Shown here: positions 14,391 to 23,329 of the stretch, one piece after another
Numbering within the stretch: the first letter of the stretch is position 1
Layout of the letters: each line of letters begins with the position of its first letter
Assembly: GCF_032884065.1 (NCBI RefSeq)
Contig: NC_088873.1
Location: forward strand, 36,567,823-36,631,822
Direction: 5' to 3'
Length of the DNA stretch: 64,000 bases
Source: Artemia franciscana
Taxonomy: Eukaryota; Arthropoda; Branchiopoda; Anostraca; Artemiidae
The notes under the pieces: model-generated
Seen by the model: only the letters and a program-made list of their open reading frames with translations
What the model was told of the DNA's origin: nothing
Database searches by the model: none
Translations under genes and position numbers: made by a program

Positions 14391-15368
14391 ATGGCAGAAC
14401 AGTACCGTGTAGCGAAACGTAAAATGATCTCGCCACGGAAAAGCGGAGAGGACATTTGTGCCTCCTGTAAGGTAGCACTTACGCCGGAATCCACCGCCTT
14501 GAACTGTGACAATTGTTCGAAGTGGTTGTGTACTCAGTATATCGAGATGCCAATGACTAAATACAAGCTTATCAATAACCTTAGCGAGGGAAACGAGTTC
14601 CACTGGCTCTGTCCTCTATGTGAACTTGACCCACGCCAAAAGCGAGGCATAAGCAAGGAGGACGTTGCCAGCATTGTCAGTACCATAGTTGCAAACTCAA
14701 CCAAGCAACTCAAGGAGGATATCAAAAGCGACATGGAAGACATGCTGTCTGGTCTTACAAAACGAGTTGGGGACATTGAAAGAGAAATGGATAAACTCTG
14801 CACAACGGATGACATGCGGACTGAAGTAAAAAAGCAGTTAGACGACGGCCTGCAAGCTATCTCAAAGACACTAGCCAGTGAAATAGATAAGAAGGTAGCC
14901 GAAGCGCTACAAACCGACAGAGAAAGACAAAGGCGCAAAAACAATCTTATCGCATTCGGGGTCCCAATCAACCCTTCTCTGTCAGTTGAAGCGCAAAACA
15001 CAGCCGACAAAGCCTTCATCGAGGAATTCCTACAGAAAGAATACGGCATGCTTGTTACTGTCACAAATGTAAGGAGGCTGAATAAGCGACCTTCTTCAGC
15101 GTCTGCTCAAGATCCGCCCAAAACCACGGTACCAACTGTCTTCACGGTTAACAACCCTTCGTTGCCCAGGAAAATCGTGAACACGTCTTACGAAAGAAGA
15201 AATAACAAAGACGCTGTACAGTTCCGCCACGACAAAGTTAAAGCTGACAGGGACAGTAGAAAATTACTATTGGCAGAACTGCGTGATCGTGTCTCCAACG
15301 GTGAACTCGATCTGGTTATCAGGGGCAACAAAATCGTCCAAAAAAACCCGGAAGCAATGGTGGTGTGA
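14391..15368 (+). CDS. LINE ORF1 protein with PHD-like finger, coiled coil and RRM-like region
   Basis: A 325-residue protein probably acting as the RNA-binding chaperone of the LINE. Residues about 22-80 form a PHD-like zinc finger: CASC, then CDNC, WLC and HWLCPLC. The usual central HxxC arrangement is altered, because WLCTQY takes the place of W.HxxC. Residues about 85-185 are charged and rich in heptad-like spacing (coiled coil). About 190-325 begins RRKNNLIAFGV, which resembles the RRM-like core of ORF1 proteins. The start is the first ATG in frame, 14391. The last codons overlap ORF2, and the heptamer AAAAAAC lies 28 nt before the stop in the phase needed for -1 slippage. Confidence 0.87.
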   Translation: MAEQYRVAKRKMISPRKSGEDICASCKVALTPESTALNCDNCSKWLCTQYIEMPMTKYKLINNLSEGNEFHWLCPLCELDPRQKRGISKEDVASIVSTIVANSTKQLKEDIKSDMEDMLSGLTKRVGDIEREMDKLCTTDDMRTEVKKQLDDGLQAISKTLASEIDKKVAEALQTDRERQRRKNNLIAFGVPINPSLSVEAQNTADKAFIEEFLQKEYGMLVTVTNVRRLNKRPSSASAQDPPKTTVPTVFTVNNPSLPRKIVNTSYERRNNKDAVQFRHDKVKADRDSRKLLLAELRDRVSNGELDLVIRGNKIVQKNPEAMVV

Positions 15369-15390
15369 TTCCAATTTTCACCCCACCATT
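15341..15390 (+). promoter_or_regulatory. Putative -1 ribosomal frameshift signal between ORF1 and ORF2
   Basis: ORF1 codons CAA AAA AAC place the heptamer A AAA AAC (15341-15347) in the canonical X XXY YYZ phase. After an 8-nt spacer, AATGGTGG (15356-15363) pairs perfectly with CCACCATT (15383-15390). The stem can be extended by TG/CA across a 2-nt bulge, leaving a loop of about 13 nt. A one-base backward slip moves the ribosome from the ORF1 frame exactly into the ORF2 frame, with no stop before ORF2. ORF2 has no early AUG, which fits. The role is inferred and not shown. Confidence 0.6.
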
Positions 15391-18300
15391 AGTGTATAGT
15401 GTAATTAGTTCTGCTTTTCCTGGTAAAAATAAAAATGTTGATGTAATCCTTAGTGACACTATTAGTGACAATTCGTCAGACTCGTTTGTAACTGCGGAGG
15501 CTTCCCAGGAAGAAGAAGAAGACTTGAGCTTTGTTTCTGTTGAGGAAGAAAGTGACTCTGGTGAAAATAACAACAGACAAACCATACTGGACAGAAGCCA
15601 ACCAGAACCAGCAACCGTAAGTTCTGACTTTAGTGTATGTGTTACTAATGTTGACCAGTTGCCCAACAAAATTGATGAACTAAAAACCCTAATTGACTCA
15701 AAAAAGTTCGATGTGATCTTACTGACTGAAGTCTGCCCTAAAAACAGTAGTAACAAACTTCACGATTCCCATGTGAAAATCCCGGGTTACCAAGTTCTCT
15801 CAAATCTGTCGTCCCAGGGTTGCAAAAGAGGAACACTAGCCCTCGCTAAAGCAGGATACAATACAAAGATAATTGATGTTCCTCTCCTTTGCCCCTTTGT
15901 TGAGGCAGTTTGCTTTGATCTATGTGTGCCAGGGAGCCATGTGTCAGAGACAGTCAGAATCGGATGCATCTACAGAAGTCCCTCAGCCCCATCCCAAGTT
16001 GTAACCGAACAAGCAATAGCAGAAATAATATGCACACTAAATTCGAACCTCAAAGGACATCTGCTTATTACCGGCGATTTCAACCTTCCATCTATAAACT
16101 GGATAAACGGTTTTGGATATGGTGCCACTCCAACCGAACAAGACAAGCAACAGCCTTTCCTAAATTGCCTCAGTGAATTGTCCCTACACCAGATAGTTGA
16201 CCAACCAACTAGATACAGATTGTTTCAGCGCCCAACAATACTTGACCTGGTTATCTTGAATGACAAAAGCTTAGTTCAAAGTATTGATTACTCACCACCC
16301 CTTGGTAAAAGCGATCACCTAACTATAGAGCTCATGCTGAAAGTGAAGGTACTTAAGAACAAGCTAGTCAAAAAAGTGTTTGTCGACTACATTGCTATTC
16401 GAAATGAATTATCCACTACAGACTGGCCGAATGTACTAAGTGGCACAGTTGACGAACAATGGACCAAATTCAAGGGTGTTTTACTGAAAGCTCAGGATGC
16501 CCACACGAAGACCAGTTTCAAACCAAAACCTAGATCCCTCCCCTACATGACAAAAGACATCAAAAGAGAAATAAACAGGAAAAAGAGGTCATGGAAAAAG
16601 TTCAGGCAGTCAGGAGACCTGCAGCAACACACAAAATTCACCAAGGCACGAAACAAGCTGAGAAACCTCACCAGAAAACTCTACGAAAATCTGGAGTCCA
16701 ATCTTGCCAAAGAAAGTAAGACAAATCCTAAAAAATTCTGGAATTATGTCTCTAGCAAGAACCACTCCCGTCGAACTATCTTCAGACTGGTGAAACCCTG
16801 TAGCACTACCGTAACCAACATAACTGATGTAGCAAACGAACTAAATAGGCACTTTGCTTCAGTTTTCACCTGTGAACCGGAAGGCCCCCTGCCAAACTGC
16901 CCGGGCTATGAAGCCCCCACAACGATGGAGCAAGTCAGCATCGACCCCTCCAACATCCTCAAACGGCTTCAAAATCTTGACACGAATAAATCGGCTGGAC
17001 CAGATCACTTACACCCAAGATTGCTGAAGGAACTGGCAACCATCATCGCTGGACCACTGTCTGACCTATTCCAAAAGTCTATTAATGCCAAATCTGTCCC
17101 ATCTGATTGGAAAACTGCTTTTGTGACCCCAATATTCAAAAAAGGCAGCAGACTTAAAGCAGAAAACTACAGACCTATAAGTCTCACATCAGTAGTCGCA
17201 AAAATCCTTGAAAGAGTGGTCAATGATACAATACTGGAACATCTGAAAGTCAACAATATCCTATCCCCTAATCAGCATGGGTTTCAACCAGGAAAGTCAG
17301 TTGAAACAAATTTACTGGAAACATATGACATCATTACAGATTTGCTTGACAAAGGATTGCCAGTGGACCTAGTTTTACTAGACTTTGCTAAGGCCTTTGA
17401 TAAAGTCCCACACAAAAGGCTAAGAGAAAAGCTTACTGCTGCCCAGTTACACCCCAACCTGGTTAATTGGCTTATGGACTTCCTGTCAGGACGAACCCAG
17501 AGAGTCAGGCTATTTGGTGCTGGAGGTGAAAAGGTCTTTTCCGAGCCCTGTGATGTCATCAGTGGAGTACCGCAGGGAACTGTTCTTGGTCCTACACTGT
17601 TCAACATCTACATCAATGATATATTCAGCGAGGTGGAAAACAAATTGTCTCTCTATGCTGACGACTCAAAGCTATTTGGAGCAGTGAATGTAAAATCCCT
17701 GCAAACAGACGTCCAGAAAATCCAGCTGTGGGCAGACAAATGGCTCTTATCGTTCAATATAAGCAAGTGCAGCACGCTACACTTTGGATCCTCAAACCCA
17801 TGCGCCCAATACCATATGCATGAACATGCCTCCAACTCCGATCCACCCATCAAGACCAGCACAGAGGAACGCGACCTTGGGGTCATCGTTGACAGCCTTC
17901 TCAAGTTCCATGCCAACACCATCAAGAGCGTGTCCCAGGCCAACACAAACTTAGGACTGATCAAAAGAACAGTTACCAGCAGATCCCCACTAGTTTTCCT
18001 GAAACTTTACAAGGCACTAGTTAGACCCGTTTTGGATTTTGGCATGTGCGCTGCCTTCCCAACATACAAAGGAGATGTCAGGCTAATTGAGGGAGTCCAA
18101 AGGAGAGCAACCAAGGCCATCACAAACCTTGGAGACAAACCTTATCAAGATCGTTTACGGGCTCTCAACCTCCCTACCCTCGTGTACAGGCGCAACCGTA
18201 GCGACATGATGATGACCCGCAAATTGCTGAACTCATCATATGCCAAGATCCTGCCCATCTACCCAGGCCCCCCACAGTGCACCAGAGGACACTCAAAGAA

Positions 18301-18499
18301 GCTGTTCAAGCAGTCAGTCAGAACCAGGGCCAGAAAAAGTTTCTTCACCAACAGAGTCGTCAACCCCTGGAATGAACTGTGTGAAGCAACAGTCTCAGCC
18401 CCCACCCCCGAAGCATTCAAGAAGGCACTGGATAAAGAGTGGGCCACGAAAGACTGGAAGTATGAATGGGACATTCCGTCCTGCTCATACCTGCTATGA
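15365..18499 (+). CDS. LINE ORF2: APE-type endonuclease and reverse transcriptase
   Basis: Open for 1,044 codons from GTG at 15365. It has no ATG before the endonuclease domain, so it is probably made by frameshift or reinitiation after ORF1. Residues about 80-330 are an APE-like endonuclease with LLTE (Glu 122), GDFNLPSINW (Asp 238, Asn 240) and KSDH (Asp 317, His 318). The reverse transcriptase follows at about 540-860: NKSAGPDHLHP, YRPISLTSVVAKILE, NQHGFQPGKSVE, DFAKAFDKVPH, SGVPQGTVLGP and the catalytic LYADD (residues 763-767). The C-terminus is the thumb-like region seen in CR1-type LINEs. No RNase H is present. All catalytic residues I can check are intact, so it may be active. Confidence 0.9.
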   Translation: MIPIFTPPLVYSVISSAFPGKNKNVDVILSDTISDNSSDSFVTAEASQEEEEDLSFVSVEEESDSGENNNRQTILDRSQPEPATVSSDFSVCVTNVDQLPNKIDELKTLIDSKKFDVILLTEVCPKNSSNKLHDSHVKIPGYQVLSNLSSQGCKRGTLALAKAGYNTKIIDVPLLCPFVEAVCFDLCVPGSHVSETVRIGCIYRSPSAPSQVVTEQAIAEIICTLNSNLKGHLLITGDFNLPSINWINGFGYGATPTEQDKQQPFLNCLSELSLHQIVDQPTRYRLFQRPTILDLVILNDKSLVQSIDYSPPLGKSDHLTIELMLKVKVLKNKLVKKVFVDYIAIRNELSTTDWPNVLSGTVDEQWTKFKGVLLKAQDAHTKTSFKPKPRSLPYMTKDIKREINRKKRSWKKFRQSGDLQQHTKFTKARNKLRNLTRKLYENLESNLAKESKTNPKKFWNYVSSKNHSRRTIFRLVKPCSTTVTNITDVANELNRHFASVFTCEPEGPLPNCPGYEAPTTMEQVSIDPSNILKRLQNLDTNKSAGPDHLHPRLLKELATIIAGPLSDLFQKSINAKSVPSDWKTAFVTPIFKKGSRLKAENYRPISLTSVVAKILERVVNDTILEHLKVNNILSPNQHGFQPGKSVETNLLETYDIITDLLDKGLPVDLVLLDFAKAFDKVPHKRLREKLTAAQLHPNLVNWLMDFLSGRTQRVRLFGAGGEKVFSEPCDVISGVPQGTVLGPTLFNIYINDIFSEVENKLSLYADDSKLFGAVNVKSLQTDVQKIQLWADKWLLSFNISKCSTLHFGSSNPCAQYHMHEHASNSDPPIKTSTEERDLGVIVDSLLKFHANTIKSVSQANTNLGLIKRTVTSRSPLVFLKLYKALVRPVLDFGMCAAFPTYKGDVRLIEGVQRRATKAITNLGDKPYQDRLRALNLPTLVYRRNRSDMMMTRKLLNSSYAKILPIYPGPPQCTRGHSKKLFKQSVRTRARKSFFTNRVVNPWNELCEATVSAPTPEAFKKALDKEWATKDWKYEWDIPSCSYLL

Positions 18500-18600
18500 G
18501 ACATCACCGACTCAACTCAGGAGCATTCAACAGATCTACAGATCTTAATTTGCTCCGAAGTGCAAATTAAGGTAATTAAGGTAATTAAGGTAATTATAAT

Positions 18601-18763
18601 ATAGATGGCGACTTTTCAACTTAAGATGATGGCATTATCATAGATGTGGTCACATTTTGATGACAACAAAACCTGAAACCAAACTATTCTAGATTTAATT
18701 TTCAGCTTTAACCTTGATAATAATCTATAATATTCCTGTGATTTTTAGTTCCCCAAATAATGG
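18601..18763 (+). repeat. Right copy of the long direct repeat flanking the LINE
   Basis: Begins directly after the LINE's 3' tail at ATAGATGGCGAC and matches 13547-13710. It ends at AATAATGG inside the degenerate exon copy. It retains the branch and acceptor region (GTGATTTTTAG) of that exon. Confidence 0.85.
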
Positions 18764-18847
18764 CGATTATAATATTGTTCGTATCTATGTACCTGGTTGT
18801 TGTGCCCATTGTTGAAGATCCTCAAAATGAGTATCTCAACACTACAT
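18748..18847 (+). pseudogene. Degenerate tandem copy of transporter exon 4
   Basis: After the acceptor TTTTTAG, this stretch copies the first ~95 nt of the exon at 18974. Its ATG frame reads MAIIILFVSMYLVVVPIVED then PQNEYLNTT, followed by TAA. Compared with the real exon it lacks one base near its start, so splicing in phase 0 gives FPK and a stop. The intron sequence preceding the real exon is also duplicated (TCATAGATGT(G/C)GTCACA, GACGACAAAACCTGAAA). This shows a tandem duplication that included intron and exon, followed by decay. The LINE later landed in this copy. Confidence 0.75.
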
Positions 18848-18973
18848 AATCATAGATGTCGTCACAATTTGATGACGACAAAACCTGAAAGCAAACTAGT
18901 TCTACCTTTACTTTCAGCTTAAAATTTTAGGCGTTATATCGGTAGTAATCTATTGCATTCTTCTGTCTTATAG

Positions 18974-19142
18974 GTCCCAATAATAATGCCGATTATAGTA
19001 TTGATCGTATCTGTGTACCTGGTCGTTGCGCCCATTGTTGAAGATCCTCAAATTGAGTATCTCTACGCTACTATGTTCATACTGGCTGGTCTTATTTTCT
19101 ATATTCCTTTTATCTATTATAAAGTGCCCGTCAAGTGTATGG
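18974..19142 (+). CDS. SLC7-type amino-acid transporter, exon 4 of 5 visible
   Basis: Starts after TCTTATAG and reads VPIIMPIIVLIVSVYLVVAP, IVEDPQIEYLYATMFILAGL and IFYIPFIYYKVPVKCMG. It ends before GTAAGT in phase 1. It provides helices 11 and 12 of the carrier and matches the C-terminal half of insect b(0,+)-type transporters. It is the intact version of the pseudo-exon at 18748-18847. Confidence 0.9.
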
Positions 19143-19269
19143 GTAAGTTTTTTTTTATATATATTCGCTTCTTTTCTTACAACTAATTTAAAGTGAATGG
19201 TGCCATGTTTGAGAATATTTTTTCTGGGATAAGGAAGGAAGAAAGGTTAGTAGTTGGTTTAGTGTCGAA

Positions 19270-20705
19270 TCATAAGTTAAGTAGGGTTGTGTACTATGCT
19301 TATTTACATGAATTTGGGGGTCTTTGATGGAAATGTCCTAGACTTAGGTTACGCAAACGATTTGAGCGTCATATACAAATATGTAAGTAAAATTAACACA
19401 TTTTCAGAGGTTTTAAGAATTTAAGGTCCAAGAATAGTTTCGAACATTAATGTTAAGAAGACTAAGTTATATAGACTAGCAATAGGATGTAGGGGACACG
19501 AAGTAACGAACAATCGTTCATGGTGATAGTTTCGCTTACCTGGGTATTATTATTAGTAAATATGGTGGATGCAGTGAAGATGTAAAAAGTTGGATAATCC
19601 AAATGTATGAGGTTTCAAATATGAAAAAGCATTGGAAAAAAAATACAGGAAGATAAGTCTGTGAATTAAATTTTGGAATATTGGAAGCCATGGTAATGAT
19701 GGGTATGAAGTAGGATTTTGAAACATGGACGCTAGGAAAAACAGAGAAAGATTTTTTAAATGTTTTTCAGAGGAATCGTCTTAACTTTTAATGGAGGGAA
19801 TAGGTGCTCCTTTGTAGGGGCTTAATTTGCTTTGGGGCAGGGGTTGCAACCACCCCTCCCAGATACCAGGTGCTTCCCCCTAGACCCTTGTTTGTTCCCC
19901 TAGATGAAATTTAGTTCCTTCAAAAATCTTGTCAAAACTAAGATAAGCCTGTGTAACTCAAGCATCCGCAGAAAAAGCTCAGTTTCCTTTAGCATATCTT
20001 TGCTTTTATTGTATTCTATGGCTTATTATTCAGTTTCCATTGCTATTTTTTATTGATTTTGGAAAATCAGCTCTAACTCTGACCTCCCATCAGGATTTTG
20101 ACGAGAGTCACTACTCCGCTACCTCTCAAACATTAACCTCTCCGGAAAATTTGGTTTGCTTCTACTTTCTAGGACAATAATGAAAGAAAGGTTAAGGTCA
20201 ATAGTCCAAGCTGAACATACAGAGGGAGACACACTGCCAAAGATTGCGCTTTTTGACGATCTGTTTACAATCAACGAAAAGCAGGTTGTACTCACATAGG
20301 GTGGGAAGTGGTCCTAAGGAAGAGTTTAAAGGAAACTGGAACTTCATGGGTGGAGTAAAGTAAGCCTTTGAATAGATTGAAGCGGAGGGGGAGCGTCCAA
20401 TGCTTTTACGGCCTCAGCCAGCTTGATGCTACAGTGAGTTGTTAGTAACAATGGCAATAATGCTGATGATGCAGACTGCCAAGGATTGTGCTTTTTGACG
20501 ATCGGTTTTGGACCAAATGAAAAACAGTTCCTGCCCGAATGGGGGGAATAGGTCATAAGGAAAAGTTTAAAGAAAAATTGGAGCTTAATGGGAGGGGTAA
20601 AGAGTGAAGCTTTTAATAGTTTAGAGGGGAGGATGAGTGTAGCTTTTTGTCATAGCCGGCTTGGTTCAGTAATGATTTGATAGCAGTAGTAGTAGTATTA
20701 ATGTA
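19270..20705 (+). mobile_element. Decayed RTE-like LINE with two copies of its 3' end
   Basis: Scattered frames give reverse-transcriptase pieces. LDLGYANDLSVI near 19340-19375 is the YADD box with Asp changed to Asn. YLGIIISKYGGCSEDVKSWI follows at about 19535-19600, then a segment around 19680-19770 equivalent to LEAxVMTxxKYGxExWxL of RTE elements. The C-terminal tail occurs twice, near 20240-20450 and 20480-20700 (PKIALFDD-like, SIAFxAFNRL-like). Each copy ends with short TAGTAG-type tracts. It has many frameshifts and is inactive. Confidence 0.6.
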
Positions 20706-23129
20706 TTGTAACGAATTTTTTTTCTTGAATTTTTACATTAAAACTGAACGGACGTAACATTCTTCTGTAGCATTTTAGAAATGTTGTTGTGTTAACTTAC
20801 CTGTCATCTGTCTGCCATGCTTAAAGTTTGCTGAACTGCTATGGCTGAAAGAGAACATTGTGTCGAAGATTCTTTAAATTGCTTTATTTTTTTAATCGCC
20901 TGATGACCCTCAGTCTTTTTTGTTAGCGTTAGAAGAACACTGGTTCATCGTAAGAGCGCTAAAATGTATAACAATGCGAATTTTTCTTAATTAGACTTAT
21001 ACTTCCCCAACCTACTCACGCACAGGTCCTCATTTGGAGGAAGGGGAAAGGTACTATCCCCCCAGTTTTGGGGATTTCCTTGTTTTTACCTTGTTGTTTC
21101 TTCATAATAGTATGATTTTATTGATCATCTGTCCCTAAATGTTAAATTCCAAGAAGCAAAAATAGTAAAGATATACTTTCTGTTGGAAAGTTCAAAATGC
21201 TTTCTGAAGGAAAATGGAAATAATAATGCCACGGATATCCGTGTAACTACACGTGTTTAATCCATTTGATGTCCTTCAGTTTTATAGCATCCGTATATAT
21301 TTCATTTAGGAAAATAATTTATATTTAACTAAATTTTTATACAAAGGATAATATACTCCTTGGACTCTCAATGTGACAGAATTGTGATTTTCGGAAGGTA
21401 CAATTTAAGAGAGCTGTGAAGTAAAACCTATGACTAACGCTAGAATTTTTTAACAAAAACTTTTTATTAAATTTTTTAACACGAATTTATTAAAATTTTA
21501 ACACGAACTTTTTAAAATTTCATGTATACTACTTTAGTTTATTTGTCTAAAACGGACAAAGATCTTTTTGCAAGGTGTAATGTGTATATTTAAAACTTAA
21601 AACGAACAAAAATAATGTTTTTTAAGTCACATTTTTCATGATAGAAAAGAACAATTACTCTAGTAAACCAGAAACTATTGCTTAGCAGTTTATCAAGCAT
21701 ACATCTTAAGAACTATTTCCAGTAAACTAGCTAATGATATTTCCCTAACTTTACATGATTAGAAACCCTAGCACTTTTCTGAAAACAAAAAAACCAACCC
21801 AATAAAACAGGACTAGGGACAAGGAAATTTTTACCTGAAGTAGCCTGTGGAAATTAAAATAGTAATATATAAGGTTTCCAATTGTTTTTACCGGTCATAA
21901 AATCAAAATTTTTTATTATATAGTTTTAATTGTCTAAAGATCTCAAGCTGAGTTTTAAGTAAAGCGTTAGTTTTTCAGAACTCGCATCAGAAAAATCTTT
22001 TGTTTTTATTTTTAATTAATACTTCAAGTAGCCAAAAACCATAGGCATATGTGATAATAATAAAGGTAAAATTTTTAAACAGATACAGTTTCAATATAAC
22101 ACTTAAATGCGTAAATGGTTACTATTTTAGGTTTCTTGAATCATAGTTTTTGTATATTTCTAATATTACCATGGCTCTTTTTTTGTCCTCACTGCTACAA
22201 TTTATTTTCTATTGTTATCAGGAACAATTGCTCAAATGTACTTCAGAACGTCCCAACCAAACCGAAGAGAGTATGTGTTACGAGCATAACTTGTCATTGA
22301 GTATAATTTGGCTCTGGGCATATGTCATTTTAAATCTTGAATTTTTTATGATTTTCTTCAACTTCTTACTTTTTTTCATCGAAGTTGTACCCCTTAAAGT
22401 GTTGCCTACCCCAAGTTTGAACAATAATATCTTCTTTACCAAATCGTGAAAAAAAAATCACACTCAATTGTGCTCAATTTTTTACTTTCTGTTCTTTTAT
22501 GGGAAGAACGGGATGATACCTGTCTTTATTTTCATCTTTTTCCTTGTATTCATCTTTTTATGTGTTACGAGCATAATCGGAGGTTCTATTTATATTGTAC
22601 AGATTTTGACGCGTAAAAGCTATTTTAGCGTTCAAAATTGTTGAATTACCCAATGCTATAATTTTTGGGGATTTTTATTAAAGTAATTTTTTATGACAGT
22701 TATAAACTGAAATTTTCCAAAATTTTCCTCCTCTTTTTAATTTCCCTCCTTAAAGGCTAAATTCATGAGTCCCCCCCCCCATGTGTAAATGCCTGTTTAT
22801 GACATCTAAACATTTCGAAAATGAAGACTTCGATCTACGTAGGAGCATATCAATGACATTATTATAAAACTATTTTATTTTTTTATTATAAATTTTTAGT
22901 TTCATTTTTTCTTGTCTCTAACTTTTTTTTTCCAATAAGGAATGTAAGCTCGATAATCCTATGTTATAATGGTAGCTTTAAGGAGTAAAAATAGCTGAAA
23001 TTGATAGCATTTTTCTTCTAGTTACTTCACTTCTTCAAATAGAAGTTCCTAAGTCCACCAGAAAAAATAGGTCATATGTTAAGTGTTTGTTATAATTGAT
23101 GATACTAATTTTTATTATAATCTTTACAG
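20706..23129 (+). other. Last transporter intron, remainder
   Basis: AT-rich DNA ending in TTTACAG at 23129. I see no exon, RNA gene or recognisable transposon. Confidence 0.5.
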
Positions 23130-23188
23130 GTCCAGTGACAGCATTCTTGCAATATTTGTTAGAAGTGGTGCCAACAAAATATGAATAA
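23130..23188 (+). CDS. SLC7-type amino-acid transporter, last exon with stop
   Basis: Follows the acceptor TCTTTACAG. The preceding exon's final G plus GT makes Gly, then the exon reads PVTAFLQYLLEVVPTKYE and TAA. The LLxEVxPT ending is usual for insect members of this transporter subfamily, whose C-terminal tail after helix 12 is short. AATAAA at about 23254-23259 could serve as the polyadenylation signal. Confidence 0.85.
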
Positions 23189-23253
23189 GGCCAACCTCAA
23201 TGAGCAGTATTTATGTATAATTAAGTACTTGAAGAATATTGTTATCATCCTTC

Positions 23254-23259
23254 TAATAA
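23254..23259 (+). terminator. Candidate polyadenylation signal for the transporter
   Basis: AATAAA lies about 66 nt past the stop codon. Another AATAAA lies near 23818. Either could be used. Confidence 0.4.
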
Positions 23260-23329
23260 AAGTCAGTGACAATCACTTTCTATTTACACAAGTATTTTCT
23301 AAGTCCAAAATATATGTGCATAAGAAATC

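Larger units (their letters stand above)
13711..18600 (+). mobile_element. CR1-like non-LTR retrotransposon (LINE), nearly intact
   Basis: The element contains a 5' region, ORF1 (14391-15368), ORF2 (15365-18499) and a short 3' UTR ending in a 9-bp tandem repeat (AAGGTAATT units, 18570-18600) instead of poly(A). A microsatellite-type tail, a PHD-finger ORF1 and an endonuclease with GDFNxPxINW point to the CR1/L2 superfamily. Both frames are open throughout, so the insertion is recent. It sits in the transporter intron in sense orientation, flanked by a 163-164 bp direct repeat. The true 5' end may lie downstream of 13711, because 13711-13950 is AT-rich like the intron while later sequence is GC-richer. 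Confidence 0.88.

Noticed and set aside
14534-15064. Long minus-strand frame across LINE ORF1
   Set aside because: Shadow of ORF1, serine/leucine-rich from the antisense of charged codons.
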